From contig NZ_FMDF01000109.1 of NCBI RefSeq assembly GCF_900091955.1, forward strand, positions 52,696-116,695: DNA of 64,000 nucleotides. Direction: 5' to 3'. Source of the stretch: Streptomyces sp. Ncost-T10-10d. Its GTDB lineage: Bacteria; Actinomycetota; Actinomycetes; Streptomycetales; Streptomycetaceae. The translations under genes were made by a program, and so were the position numbers. The notes under the pieces are model-generated. The model was given only the letters and a program-made list of their open reading frames with translations, did not search any database and was not told the origin of the DNA. Below, piece after piece: positions 8,011-16,579 of the stretch. How positions within the stretch are numbered: the first letter of the stretch is position 1; every line of letters starts with the position of its first letter.

Positions 8011-11000
8011 CGGCGCCGCCCATGTCGGCGCTGAAAGCACGGTGGCGACGGTGATTCGAGAGGGACGACCAGAGATGGAATTGCAAGTGCAGGCCGACCG
8101 GGAGTTCTGGCTCGCTGTGCTCGTCGCCGGTGGATTCACCGCAATCCCGCGGTGGACACTCGAACCGGTGACGGGCGTCGGCGAACACGAGGCGACGGTC
8201 CCGGACGACGTCGTGGCGGCGTTGGGCCGATTGACCGAGGACCTGGCGGTGCCGCTCGACTCGGTGCTGCTGGCCGCGCACGCCAAGGTGCTCGCCGCGC
8301 TGTCCGGCGAGCACGAGGTCGCGACCGGCTACGTCACCGTGGAGGGCGGCCCGCTGCTGCCCTGCCGACTGACGACCGAACCCGACTCGTGGCGGACGCT
8401 GTTGCTGGACACCCATCGAGTCGCGTCCGATCTGCTGTTGCACAAGGACTTTGCGGTCGATGAGCTCAGGCGCGAGCTGGGCCTGGCCGAACCGTCGGTC
8501 GAGGCAGTTTTCGATCCGCACGGCTCGGGTGGCGAACTCGCCGGTGACACCGTGCTGTGGGTGGGTTTTTCACCACGCGAAGGCCGCCTCGCGCTGCGGC
8601 TGCGGTACCGGACCGACGCGCTCGACGCGGACTGCGCCGTGAGGATCGCCGGTTACCATCTGACCGCGCTCGCGCTGATCGCCGCAGATCCCGACGCCGA
8701 GCACGCGCGGCAGAGCCTGCTCTCCGCCGAGGAACTCCGCTTCCAGCTCGAAGGACTCGCCGGTCCGCGCCGGGAGTTGCCGGACCGCCGGTTCCACGAG
8801 CTGTTCGAGCAACGGGTGGCGGCACACCCGGATGCCATCGCGGCGGTGCATGGGGAGCGGCAGCTGACCTACCGGGAACTCAACTCACGTGCCAACCGGT
8901 TGGGACGAGCCCTCCTGGCGCGGGGGCTGCGTCCCGAGGGTGTGGTCGCGGTGGTGACGGAGCGCAACCTGGACTGGATGGCCGCCGTCCTCGCGGTCTT
9001 CAAGGCCGGCGGCGCATATCTGCCCATCGAGCCGCATTTCCCGGCCGATCGCCTCGGGACCATGCTCTCCCGTGCCGCATGCGGGCTCGTGCTGACCGAA
9101 CCCGGCAGCACCTCCACGCTCGACCAGGCCCTCGGCTCGCTGTCCGGGGTCCAGAAACTCTTCGTCGGCGCAGCCTACGAGGAGGACCATGCCGACGACG
9201 ATCTGGGCCTCCGCGTCGCACCCGACCAACTCGCCTACATCTATTTCACCTCCGGCTCCACGGGCGAGCCCAAGGGCGCGATGTGCGAGCACGCGGGCAT
9301 GCTCAACCATCTCTACGCCAAGATCGATGACCTGGAGATCGGCGAGGGACAGGTGGTCGCCCAGACCGCACCCCAGTGCTTCGACATCTCGCTGTGGCAA
9401 CTGGTGTCCGGACTCCTCGTCGGGGGGCAAACCCTGCTGGTGGAGCAGGAGGTGATCCTGGACGTCCAGCGGTTCGTCGACGAGATCATTGACGGCCGGG
9501 TCGCCGTCCTCCAGGTCGTACCCTCCTACCTGGACGTCGTCGTGTCCTGTCTGCAGCAGCACCCCCGCGAACTGCCGGACCTGCGGTGCGTGTCGGTCAC
9601 CGGCGAGGCGCTGAAGAAGGAGCTCACGCAGCGCTGGTTCGCCGCCCAGCCCGGGATCAAGCTGGTCAACGCCTATGGGCTGACCGAGACTTCGGACGAC
9701 ACCAACCACGAGGTCATGGACCACGTGCCGGACGGGGACGGGGTCCTGCTGGGTCCCGCGGTCAACAACGTGCACGTCTATGTCGTCGACGAGCACCTGA
9801 CCCCGGTGCCGCTCGGCGCCCCCGGTCTGATCGTCTTCTCCGGCGTCTGCGTCGGCCGTGGATACGTCAACGACCCCGAGCGCACCCGGCAGGCCTACCT
9901 GGCCGATCCGCACCGTGAGGGCGCCCGGCTCTACCGGGGCGGCGACTACGGCCGCTGGCAGCCCGAGGGCAAGCTGGAGTTCCTCGGACGCCGGGACACC
10001 CAGGTGAAGATTCGTGGCTTCCGGATCGAGATCGGCGAGATCGAGAACACCCTGGTGCGAGTGCCCGGTGTTCGCGACGGCGCAGTGGTGGTCACCGAGC
10101 GGGCCGACCGGAGCAAGCACCTGGTGGCGTTCTACTCCGGTCGACAGCCGCTCGAGGCCGACGTCCTGCTGGACCGGCTCGGTGAGTCGCTGCCCGAGTA
10201 CATGGTCCCGTCGGCCTTCCACTGGCGGGAAAGTCTGCCGTTGACGGCCAACAGCAAGATCGACAGGAAGACTTTGCGGGCGCTCGCCGAAGAACTCCAC
10301 GCCGTCCAGGACGACTACAGCGCGCCGAACACGCCGACCGAACGGCAGCTGGCGGCCGCATGGGCGAAGGTGCTCGGCATCCCGCGGAACCAGATCGGAC
10401 GGCGGGACCACTTCTTCGACCGGGGCGGCACGTCGCTGTCGGCGGTGAAGCTGGCGATCACCCTGGACCGTGCGGTGTCCCTCAAGGACGTCACCCGTCA
10501 CCCCGTCCTTGCCGATCTGGCCGGACTGGTCGACGGCAGGTCCGAGCAGCGCTCCGGGCCGGTCGACGGCAGGTCCGAGCAGCGCTCCGGGCTGCTTCAG
10601 CCACTGTCGGAATCGGACGGTGTGCAGACCGCCGCCCTCGTGTGCTTCCCCTACGCCGGCGGCAACGCGGTGAACTTCCAGCCGATGGCCAGGGTACTGG
10701 CGGGCGACGGGCCGACGGTCTACGCCGTCGAGCTGCCCGGTCACGACGTGGCCGCCGGGAGCGAGCCGACCACGTCGATGACGCTGGTGGTCGAGCAGGT
10801 CGTCGACGAGATCATCCGACGCGACCTGACCAGGGTCCTGCTGTGGGGCCATTCCTCGGGCACCGCGTTGGCCGTGGAGACGGCCAGAAAGCTGCAGGAG
10901 CGCGGGGTGGAGGTCCAGCGCGTGTTCCTCGCCGCACAGCTGCTCGGTGACGCCGCCCACCGGCGCGCCACCATCGCTGAGCTGACCGGGCTGAGCGACG

Positions 11001-11362
11001 CCGAGATCGCCGCGGAGCTGAGCGCAGACGGCGGGTACACAGAGCTTGTCGAGCTGGACGCACAGCACGCCGAGCACGTCGGTGCCGTCTATCGGCACGA
11101 CTGTGTGTCCGCACACCGCTATTTCGCCGACGCCCTGGACAGCCCGCCTGCGCCGAAGCTGTCCGCGCCGGTCACCGTGGTCGTTGCCGCCGACGACCCG
11201 AGCACGGCGGAGTACCCGCACCGGTACCGCGACTGGCAGCTCCTGGCCGAGCAGGTCGACCTGCTCGAGCTCGCCGACGGCGGCCACCACTTCCTGCGCA
11301 CCCGTCCGACCGAGGCAGCCCAGGCCGTGCTGCGCGCCGCCGACTTGTTCGCTGCTTTCTGA
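8003..11362 (+). CDS. Non-ribosomal peptide synthetase, partial C - A - T - TE
   Basis: A 1119-residue protein. Residues about 25-230 look like a shortened condensation-type domain without the HHxxxDG motif. The adenylation domain (about 260-770) has YFTSGSTGEPKG, FDISLWQL, NAYGLTET, YRGGDYGRW, RGFRIEIGEIE and NSKIDRK. The carrier domain has DRGGTSL (Ser near 811). A thioesterase follows (GHSSG near 950, catalytic His in GGHHF near 1094). Read by eye, the specificity pocket is roughly D-I-W-S-S-T-A-D-D-K; two acidic residues at the 330/331 positions would suit an amino side chain. With SbnA/SbnB next door, the substrate is most likely L-2,3-diaminopropionate (inference). The GTG at 8003 overlaps the upstream gene; ATG 8075 (MELQVQADREFW) preceded by GAGGG is an alternative. 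Confidence 0.88.
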   Translation: MDSGAAHVGAESTVATVIREGRPEMELQVQADREFWLAVLVAGGFTAIPRWTLEPVTGVGEHEATVPDDVVAALGRLTEDLAVPLDSVLLAAHAKVLAALSGEHEVATGYVTVEGGPLLPCRLTTEPDSWRTLLLDTHRVASDLLLHKDFAVDELRRELGLAEPSVEAVFDPHGSGGELAGDTVLWVGFSPREGRLALRLRYRTDALDADCAVRIAGYHLTALALIAADPDAEHARQSLLSAEELRFQLEGLAGPRRELPDRRFHELFEQRVAAHPDAIAAVHGERQLTYRELNSRANRLGRALLARGLRPEGVVAVVTERNLDWMAAVLAVFKAGGAYLPIEPHFPADRLGTMLSRAACGLVLTEPGSTSTLDQALGSLSGVQKLFVGAAYEEDHADDDLGLRVAPDQLAYIYFTSGSTGEPKGAMCEHAGMLNHLYAKIDDLEIGEGQVVAQTAPQCFDISLWQLVSGLLVGGQTLLVEQEVILDVQRFVDEIIDGRVAVLQVVPSYLDVVVSCLQQHPRELPDLRCVSVTGEALKKELTQRWFAAQPGIKLVNAYGLTETSDDTNHEVMDHVPDGDGVLLGPAVNNVHVYVVDEHLTPVPLGAPGLIVFSGVCVGRGYVNDPERTRQAYLADPHREGARLYRGGDYGRWQPEGKLEFLGRRDTQVKIRGFRIEIGEIENTLVRVPGVRDGAVVVTERADRSKHLVAFYSGRQPLEADVLLDRLGESLPEYMVPSAFHWRESLPLTANSKIDRKTLRALAEELHAVQDDYSAPNTPTERQLAAAWAKVLGIPRNQIGRRDHFFDRGGTSLSAVKLAITLDRAVSLKDVTRHPVLADLAGLVDGRSEQRSGPVDGRSEQRSGLLQPLSESDGVQTAALVCFPYAGGNAVNFQPMARVLAGDGPTVYAVELPGHDVAAGSEPTTSMTLVVEQVVDEIIRRDLTRVLLWGHSSGTALAVETARKLQERGVEVQRVFLAAQLLGDAAHRRATIAELTGLSDAEIAAELSADGGYTELVELDAQHAEHVGAVYRHDCVSAHRYFADALDSPPAPKLSAPVTVVVAADDPSTAEYPHRYRDWQLLAEQVDLLELADGGHHFLRTRPTEAAQAVLRAADLFAAF
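10528..10590 (+). repeat. 33-bp tandem duplication in the T-TE linker
   Basis: A 30-bp identical unit occurs at 10528-10557 and 10561-10590 (period 33 bp). It repeats VDGRSEQRSG in the linker between carrier and thioesterase. The frame is kept, so it only lengthens the linker by 11 residues. Confidence 0.9.
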
Positions 11363-11385
11363 GTGGCAACTGAAAGGAAATCGAG

Positions 11386-12390
11386 ATGTCGTTCATGTCC
11401 ACGGCGTCGCTGGCCGACGTGGAACTTCAACCCGGCAAACCTCCGCTACTGCGGGCCGAGGCCACCGGCGACGCGCTGAGCTGGGCGGCCGAGCACCGGG
11501 ACGCGCTACGCGCTGTCGTCGCCGAACACGGTTCGGTACTGGTCCGCGGCCTCGGGCTGCGCGACGCGGCCGAGACCGGCGCCGTCTTCTCGAAGCTGGC
11601 CACCGGTCTGATGACCGAGAAAGAGGTCTTCGCGCCCCGACAGACCTATTCCGACGGTGTGTACTCCTCATCGAAGTGGCCGCCGAACCAGCCGATGTGC
11701 ATGCATCATGAACTTAGCTACACGCTCGAGTTCCCCGGCCTGATGATGTTCGCCTGCCTCAGCGCTCCCACCGATGGCGGGGCGACAGCCGTGGCCGACT
11801 CACCGACCGTGCTCGACGCGCTGCCGGCCGAGTTGACAGAGCGGTTCGAGCGGGAGGGCTGGCTGCTCGACCGCAGCTACAATGGAGAGATCGGGGCGTC
11901 CATCGCCGAGGCGTTCGGCACCGATGACCGTGGCGCTGTCGAGAGTTACTGCGGTGCCAACGCGATCACGTTCGAGTGGCAACCCGACGGTGGATTGCGC
12001 ACCAGACAACGCCGCAGCGCCGTGGTGCGTCACCCGGTCACCGGCCACCGCTGCTGGTTCAATCAGATCGCGTTCCTCAACGAGTGGACGATGGCCCCCG
12101 AGGTGCGCGAGTACCTGGTGGACGTCTACGGCGCCGACGGGCTGCCGTTCAACACCCGCTTCGGCAACGGCGACCCGATCGGCGAGGACGTCGTGCAGCT
12201 GCTCAACAGCGTGTACGAGGCCAACACCGCACGCGAGCCGTGGCAGGCCGGAGACCTGATGCTCGTCGACAACATCCGCACCGCGCACAGCAGGGAGACC
12301 TTCGAGGGACCGCGCGAAGTACTCGTCGCCATGGCCGACCGGGTGCATCTGGCCGATTGCTCGCCGACCGTCGAGGTGACCGCAGGATGA
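11386..12390 (+). CDS. TauD/SyrP-like Fe(II)/2-oxoglutarate dioxygenase
   Basis: A 334-residue protein with the clavaminate synthase/TauD fold. The metal site is seen as MHHELSYTLEFPGL (HxE in place of HxD) near residue 107 and the distal His in IRTAHSRETF near 304, with the 2-oxoglutarate Arg in the following GPREV. SyrP and AmbC/AmbD-type enzymes share the LSAPTDGGATAVADS segment and hydroxylate amino acids, often while bound to an NRPS carrier. It lies 23 bp after the NRPS and overlaps sbnB by an ATGA. Inferred role: beta-hydroxylation or desaturation of the Dap unit, perhaps on the carrier. AAAGGAAA precedes the ATG. Confidence 0.82.
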   Translation: MSFMSTASLADVELQPGKPPLLRAEATGDALSWAAEHRDALRAVVAEHGSVLVRGLGLRDAAETGAVFSKLATGLMTEKEVFAPRQTYSDGVYSSSKWPPNQPMCMHHELSYTLEFPGLMMFACLSAPTDGGATAVADSPTVLDALPAELTERFEREGWLLDRSYNGEIGASIAEAFGTDDRGAVESYCGANAITFEWQPDGGLRTRQRRSAVVRHPVTGHRCWFNQIAFLNEWTMAPEVREYLVDVYGADGLPFNTRFGNGDPIGEDVVQLLNSVYEANTAREPWQAGDLMLVDNIRTAHSRETFEGPREVLVAMADRVHLADCSPTVEVTAG

Positions 12391-13457
12391 CCACCATCAC
12401 TTCCAGCGCGACAACGTCCACAATGACCGCGCCGATCAGCGTGCCACCGTTCGCCGTGATCTCCGGTGCCCAGGTCCAACGGGCGTTGCGCGGATGCGAG
12501 AAACAGATCGTGGAGTTGGTCGAGGCCACCTACCGGGTGCACGGTGCCGGTGATTCGGTGAACCCGCCGTCGTACTTCCTGCGTTTCCCCGACCGCCCGT
12601 CCTCCCGGATCATCGCGCTGCCCGCCTCGATCGGCGGGGAGGTGCAGGTGGACGGCCTGAAATGGATCTCCAGCTTCCCGGAGAACGTGACGGCCGGCGT
12701 CCCGAGGGCCTCGGCCGTGCTGATCCTCAACGACCACGACACCGGCTACCCGTTCGCCTGTCTGGAGAGCTCGATCATCAGCGCCACCAGGACGGCCGCG
12801 TCGGCGGCGTCGGCGGCCGACTGGCTCAGCCGAGACCGGCCGCGACCGGCGCGTGTCGGGTTCTTCGGCGTGGGCCTGATCGCCCGCTACATCCACACCT
12901 TCCTGGCCGGTACCGGCTGGTCGTTCGACGAGATCGGCGTGCACGACCTGTCCGCCGACAGCGCAGCAGGCTTCCGGTGTTACCTGGAGCAGTCGGGCAC
13001 CGCCGGCCGGATCACCGTGCACGACAGCGCCGAGCAGTTGATCCGCAACAGCGACCTGGTGGTTTTCGCCACCGTCGCCGGTCAGCCGCATGTCAGCGAC
13101 CTGTCGTGGTTCGCACACAATCCGCTGGTGCTGCACGTGTCGCTGCGCGACCTCGCGCCGGAGATCCTGCTCGCCTCGACCAACGTCGTCGATGACATCG
13201 AGCACTGTCTGAAGGCCGACACCTCGCCGCATCTGGCCGAGCAGCTCACGGGCAACCGGGACTTCCTGCACGGCACGCTGGACGACGTGATGGCCGGGCG
13301 GGTGACGGTGCCGGCGGACCGGCCGGTGGTGTTCTCGCCCTTCGGCCTCGGGGTGCTCGATCTCGCGGTGGGCAAGTACGTCTACGCCGAAGTGGTCCGC
13401 CGCGGAGAGTTGCACGTCATCGACGACTTCTTCCACGAACTCAGCCGGTACGGATGA
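12387..13457 (+). CDS. sbnB: SbnB-type N-(2-amino-2-carboxyethyl)-L-glutamate dehydrogenase
   Basis: A 356-residue member of the ornithine cyclodeaminase/mu-crystallin family. It has the substrate-binding stretch NPPSYFLRFPDRPSSRIIAL, the Rossmann motif VGFFGVGLIARYIHTFL and VSLRDLAPE. Its match to the SbnB branch rests on these and on the sbnA gene next to it. SbnB oxidises N-(2-amino-2-carboxyethyl)-L-glutamate with NAD to give L-2,3-diaminopropionate plus 2-oxoglutarate, which is also the co-substrate of the dioxygenase encoded just upstream. The start at 12387 overlaps the dioxygenase stop (ATGA), so the genes are translationally coupled. Confidence 0.88.
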   Translation: MTTITSSATTSTMTAPISVPPFAVISGAQVQRALRGCEKQIVELVEATYRVHGAGDSVNPPSYFLRFPDRPSSRIIALPASIGGEVQVDGLKWISSFPENVTAGVPRASAVLILNDHDTGYPFACLESSIISATRTAASAASAADWLSRDRPRPARVGFFGVGLIARYIHTFLAGTGWSFDEIGVHDLSADSAAGFRCYLEQSGTAGRITVHDSAEQLIRNSDLVVFATVAGQPHVSDLSWFAHNPLVLHVSLRDLAPEILLASTNVVDDIEHCLKADTSPHLAEQLTGNRDFLHGTLDDVMAGRVTVPADRPVVFSPFGLGVLDLAVGKYVYAEVVRRGELHVIDDFFHELSRYG

Positions 13458-13666
13458 ACCGGCCGAGAGCTCAGGAGGCTTATCCACGGCTGATCCCAGG
13501 AGATCACCACTCAAGTCTCAGCAGGCCCTGACGCACGGGACAGCGGCCGCTGATGCAGGGCCCCGTCCGGCTCGATCGGGCACGGGCTTCCGCCCGCCGA
13601 GCGAGAAGCCCGCCCGCGATCGGACGGACGTTCCGAAAGTGCTCTGCTCCAACAGAGGAGACCATC

Positions 13667-14743
13667 GTGCCCGTCGTATCCGTTCCCTACGCCTTCAACG
13701 AAGAGGAGCTCTATGTCGACCTTCGGTCGATCATCGGGCACTCGCTCTTCCTGAAGTGTGAGGGCTTCAACTTCGCCGGCTCGATCAAGTTGAAGGCCGC
13801 GCTCGAGATGGTGGAGGCCGCTGAGCGGGATGGAGTCCTGACGCCGGAATCGATCCTGGTCGAGTCCTCGTCCGGGAACCTCGGCGTGGCGCTGAGCATG
13901 ATCGCGGCGAGCAAGGGCTACCGGTTTCTGTGCGTGACGGACTCCCGCGGCAACCTGTCGACCAGGATGATGATGGAGGCATTGGGCAGCCAGGTGCACG
14001 TGATGGCCGGGCAGGAGGCCAACGGCGGCTTTCTCGGCGCGCGGATCGAGTACGTCCGCGCGCTGTGCGCCTCCGACGACCGATACGTGTGGCTCAGCCA
14101 GTACACCAATCCGAGCAACTGGAAGGCGCATTACCGCACGACGGCACCGGAGATCGCCCGCCAGTTCCCGCAGCTGGATGTGCTGTTCGTCGGGGCCGGC
14201 ACCACCGGGACCCTGATGGGCTGCGCGCGCTACTTCCGGGAGTGGCACCGGCCGGTGCGGATCGTCGCGGTGGACAGCGTCGGCTCGGTCTCCTTCGGCG
14301 GTGCGCCGGGCCGCCGGATGATTCCCGGCCTGGGGATGAGCATGCGCCCGCCGCTGCTCGACGAGTCCTATGTGGATGAGGTGATAAACATCGAGGAGGC
14401 GGACACCATCCGTACCTGCCACCGTCTGGCCAGGCGCGGATTCCTGTTCGGCGGCTCCACCGGCACGGTGGTCAGCGGAGCGACGGACTGGTTGGCCCGG
14501 CATGACGCGCGCGAACTCACCGCAGTGGCCATCGCCCCGGACCTCGGTGAGCGCTACCTCGACACCATTTACCACACCAACTGGCTGCAGGATCTCTACG
14601 GCGAGGACGTACTCGACTCCGACGAGGTGGCTGCCGGTTCCTGGGCGGCCTCCCCCGCGCCACCACCACGGTGGAGCCGGCGGCTGGACCCTGCAGACCG
14701 GCAACCGCAATGTCAACCGACTCCATCAGCTCAAGGATCGTAA
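13667..14743 (+). CDS. sbnA: SbnA-type 2,3-diaminopropionate synthase (cysteine synthase fold)
   Basis: A 358-residue fold-type II PLP enzyme. The PLP lysine lies in NFAGSIKLKAALEM, the phosphate loop is SSSGNLGVALS, and VGAGTTGTLMG and GGSTGTVVSG are conserved family loops. SbnA joins O-phospho-L-serine and L-glutamate to form the substrate of SbnB. The GTG start is chosen because GAGGAG lies eight bases upstream; upstream codons back to 13553 look non-coding. A 209-bp gap separates it from sbnB. The last 30 or so residues are Pro/Arg-rich and unlike the family, so the natural end may have been altered. Confidence 0.88.
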   Translation: MPVVSVPYAFNEEELYVDLRSIIGHSLFLKCEGFNFAGSIKLKAALEMVEAAERDGVLTPESILVESSSGNLGVALSMIAASKGYRFLCVTDSRGNLSTRMMMEALGSQVHVMAGQEANGGFLGARIEYVRALCASDDRYVWLSQYTNPSNWKAHYRTTAPEIARQFPQLDVLFVGAGTTGTLMGCARYFREWHRPVRIVAVDSVGSVSFGGAPGRRMIPGLGMSMRPPLLDESYVDEVINIEEADTIRTCHRLARRGFLFGGSTGTVVSGATDWLARHDARELTAVAIAPDLGERYLDTIYHTNWLQDLYGEDVLDSDEVAAGSWAASPAPPPRWSRRLDPADRQPQCQPTPSAQGS

Positions 14744-14963
14744 GACCTGGGTGTTCCCGGGCATTCCTACGGTGTGGCGGCACAGGCACGCCTCTACCAG
14801 TGGCCGCCCGGCACGGGATCCGCGGCCGGGCAGCCCGGCCCCCCACCGGGCCGGTGGATGGTCGGAACGGCTGCTCGGCATGGGACGTGCACCATGCCGG
14901 AGCACTCTGATCGTGAGGCTGCCTGTCCCCCGACCGGCAGCCGGCCAGGAAGGGGTGGCAGCG

Positions 14964-15263
14964 ATGTTCGCGAGGCTGAGCACCTATGAGGGATCACCGG
15001 TTCCTGCGCAGGGAGACCTGACCGCGAACTGGGACGAGACTCTCGAACGGGTCCGGGAGGTCTCCGGCTTCCGGGGCGTGTACTACCTCGTCGACCGAGC
15101 CTCCGGGAAGGCCAAATCGCTGACCTTGTGGGATGACGAGCAGACCATGCAGGCCGGCGAGGAAAGGACTACCCGGCTCCGCGAGGAAATCGCAAAGAGG
15201 GAAGGCCAACGGGTTGTCTCGGTCGAGCGCTTCGAGGTGGGATTCAGTCACCTGGAGCCGTAG
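14964..15263 (+). CDS. Small dimeric alpha/beta-barrel (ABM-like) protein
   Basis: A 99-residue protein beginning MFARLSTYEGSP. The pattern VSGFRGVYYLVDRASGKAKS followed by LTLWDDEQTMQAGEE is that of antibiotic-biosynthesis-monooxygenase-like ferredoxin folds, in which a central Gly-Phe-rich strand is followed by SltLWdde. Members include small monooxygenases and binding proteins; no catalytic residues can be assigned. AGGAAGGGG lies just before the ATG. It lies 220 bp after sbnA, and I see no proof that it belongs to that cluster. The gap itself shows no gene. Confidence 0.65.
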   Translation: MFARLSTYEGSPVPAQGDLTANWDETLERVREVSGFRGVYYLVDRASGKAKSLTLWDDEQTMQAGEERTTRLREEIAKREGQRVVSVERFEVGFSHLEP

Positions 15264-15479
15264 CAGTCATCGTTCCACGTGTTGACGGCGCCGTGGCGTC
15301 GGCGGGTCGAAGTCACGGCCGACGGCACCGAGAGGACTGCACGAACGCCCGGATCCGTGCGCGATCGCGGCCGGGCCGGGTTTCCCTGTCTTGCTGACGC
15401 TTCCGGGGAGCGGTGTTGAGCCATTCGTGTTGTGATCGATGGCGTGGGAAACAAACGCTGTCGAGAACAGGAGGAAATC

Positions 15480-15938
15480 ATGGCTGAGAAGCTGCGAGCG
15501 CGAGACATCATGTCCGGCGGGGTGCAGTGCGTCGGCGCGCACCAGTCACTGTTCGACGTGGCGAAGATGATGCGCGATCTGAACGTCGGTTGCCTGCCCA
15601 TCTGCGGCGACAACAACAAGCTCACAGGCTTGATCACCGACCGTGACATCGTCGTCAAGTGCTGCGCCGAGGGCGTCGACCCGGCAACCGTGCAGGCCGG
15701 ATCGCTCAATGCCAAGGTGCACTGGATCGATGCCGAAGCGGACGCCACCGATGTCCTGACGACCATGGAGGAACATCAGATCAAGCGGTTGCCGGTGATC
15801 GACGTCCAGAGCGGCCACCGTCTGGTCGGCATGATCACGGAGGCCAATCTTGCGAAGAACCTGAGCGACGAACAGATTGCCGAGTTTGCGAGCCGCGTAT
15901 ACGCGAGCGCTGGAACGTCCGGTCAGCCGGCACACTGA
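15480..15938 (+). CDS. CBS-domain pair protein
   Basis: A 152-residue protein consisting of two CBS domains: RARDIMSGGVQCVGAHQSLF through LTGLITDRDIVV, and VHWIDAEADATDVL through RLVGMITEANLAKNL. Stand-alone CBS pairs bind adenine nucleotides and sense energy state; many actinobacterial ones are induced under hypoxia or stress. GGAGG lies seven bases before the ATG, which excludes the longer frame from 15432. It is followed by a 640-bp gap and a flavin oxidoreductase gene on the same strand. Confidence 0.85.
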   Translation: MAEKLRARDIMSGGVQCVGAHQSLFDVAKMMRDLNVGCLPICGDNNKLTGLITDRDIVVKCCAEGVDPATVQAGSLNAKVHWIDAEADATDVLTTMEEHQIKRLPVIDVQSGHRLVGMITEANLAKNLSDEQIAEFASRVYASAGTSGQPAH

Positions 15939-16579
15939 GGCGTCTCCTCGAACCCCGGTGAACAGTCGCCGACCGGGTGTCCGATCCGCACGGCACTCGG
16001 CCGCGGCGCCGATGCGCTGGTGGATGCCGCAGGCGCAGAATGCATGGTCCGCGATGCATGCACGGACCATGCTCCTGGCGTTCGAGACCAGCCCCGTTGC
16101 TTCGCCGACCAGGAATCCGGTCGCACGGTGATGGCGCTCTTTCGGTCCGTGATCGAAGAGAGGAGATGGAGAGAGCGACCGGACCGTCCGCCGGCCATGC
16201 CCGGTATCGACCGCCCAGCGATGGCCACGAATCTGATTACTTGTCAGCAGAGTCGACAGAAGTGCGTCTCGGTGTGCGCACACGACCGCACGAACTGAAC
16301 GGCCGAGGGCTGAGGGCCAAGGGCACACTGCACAGTCGCCGTCCCGGCCACCGGCAAGCTCGCGAACGGTACAACCGTGAACTCGGCCCCGCGGAACACC
16401 ACTTCGCCGTCGACTGATCGGCCCCCGGGGCGTGGCAGCGCCCGATGCCGCCTCGGGGGCCGAACGCGGCAGATGTCGAGGCACTCCAGAGCTTGTCCGC
16501 CCGTGCGGACCGAGGACTGTCGTCGAGCAACGCAACCCATGACTGCGCGATCGACCGCTGATCGTGATGCGATGGAGAA
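15939..16579. other. 640-bp gap with one inverted repeat
   Basis: No open frame here has a recognisable product. The only structured element I see is GCATGGTCCG (16042-16051) with its perfect reverse complement at 16063-16072, an 11-nt loop apart. It may be a regulatory site or a hairpin; no role can be given. Confidence 0.45.

Noticed and set aside
8885..11290. 801-codon open frame opposite the NRPS
   Set aside because: Shadow of the NRPS gene; no start signal and no recognisable protein.
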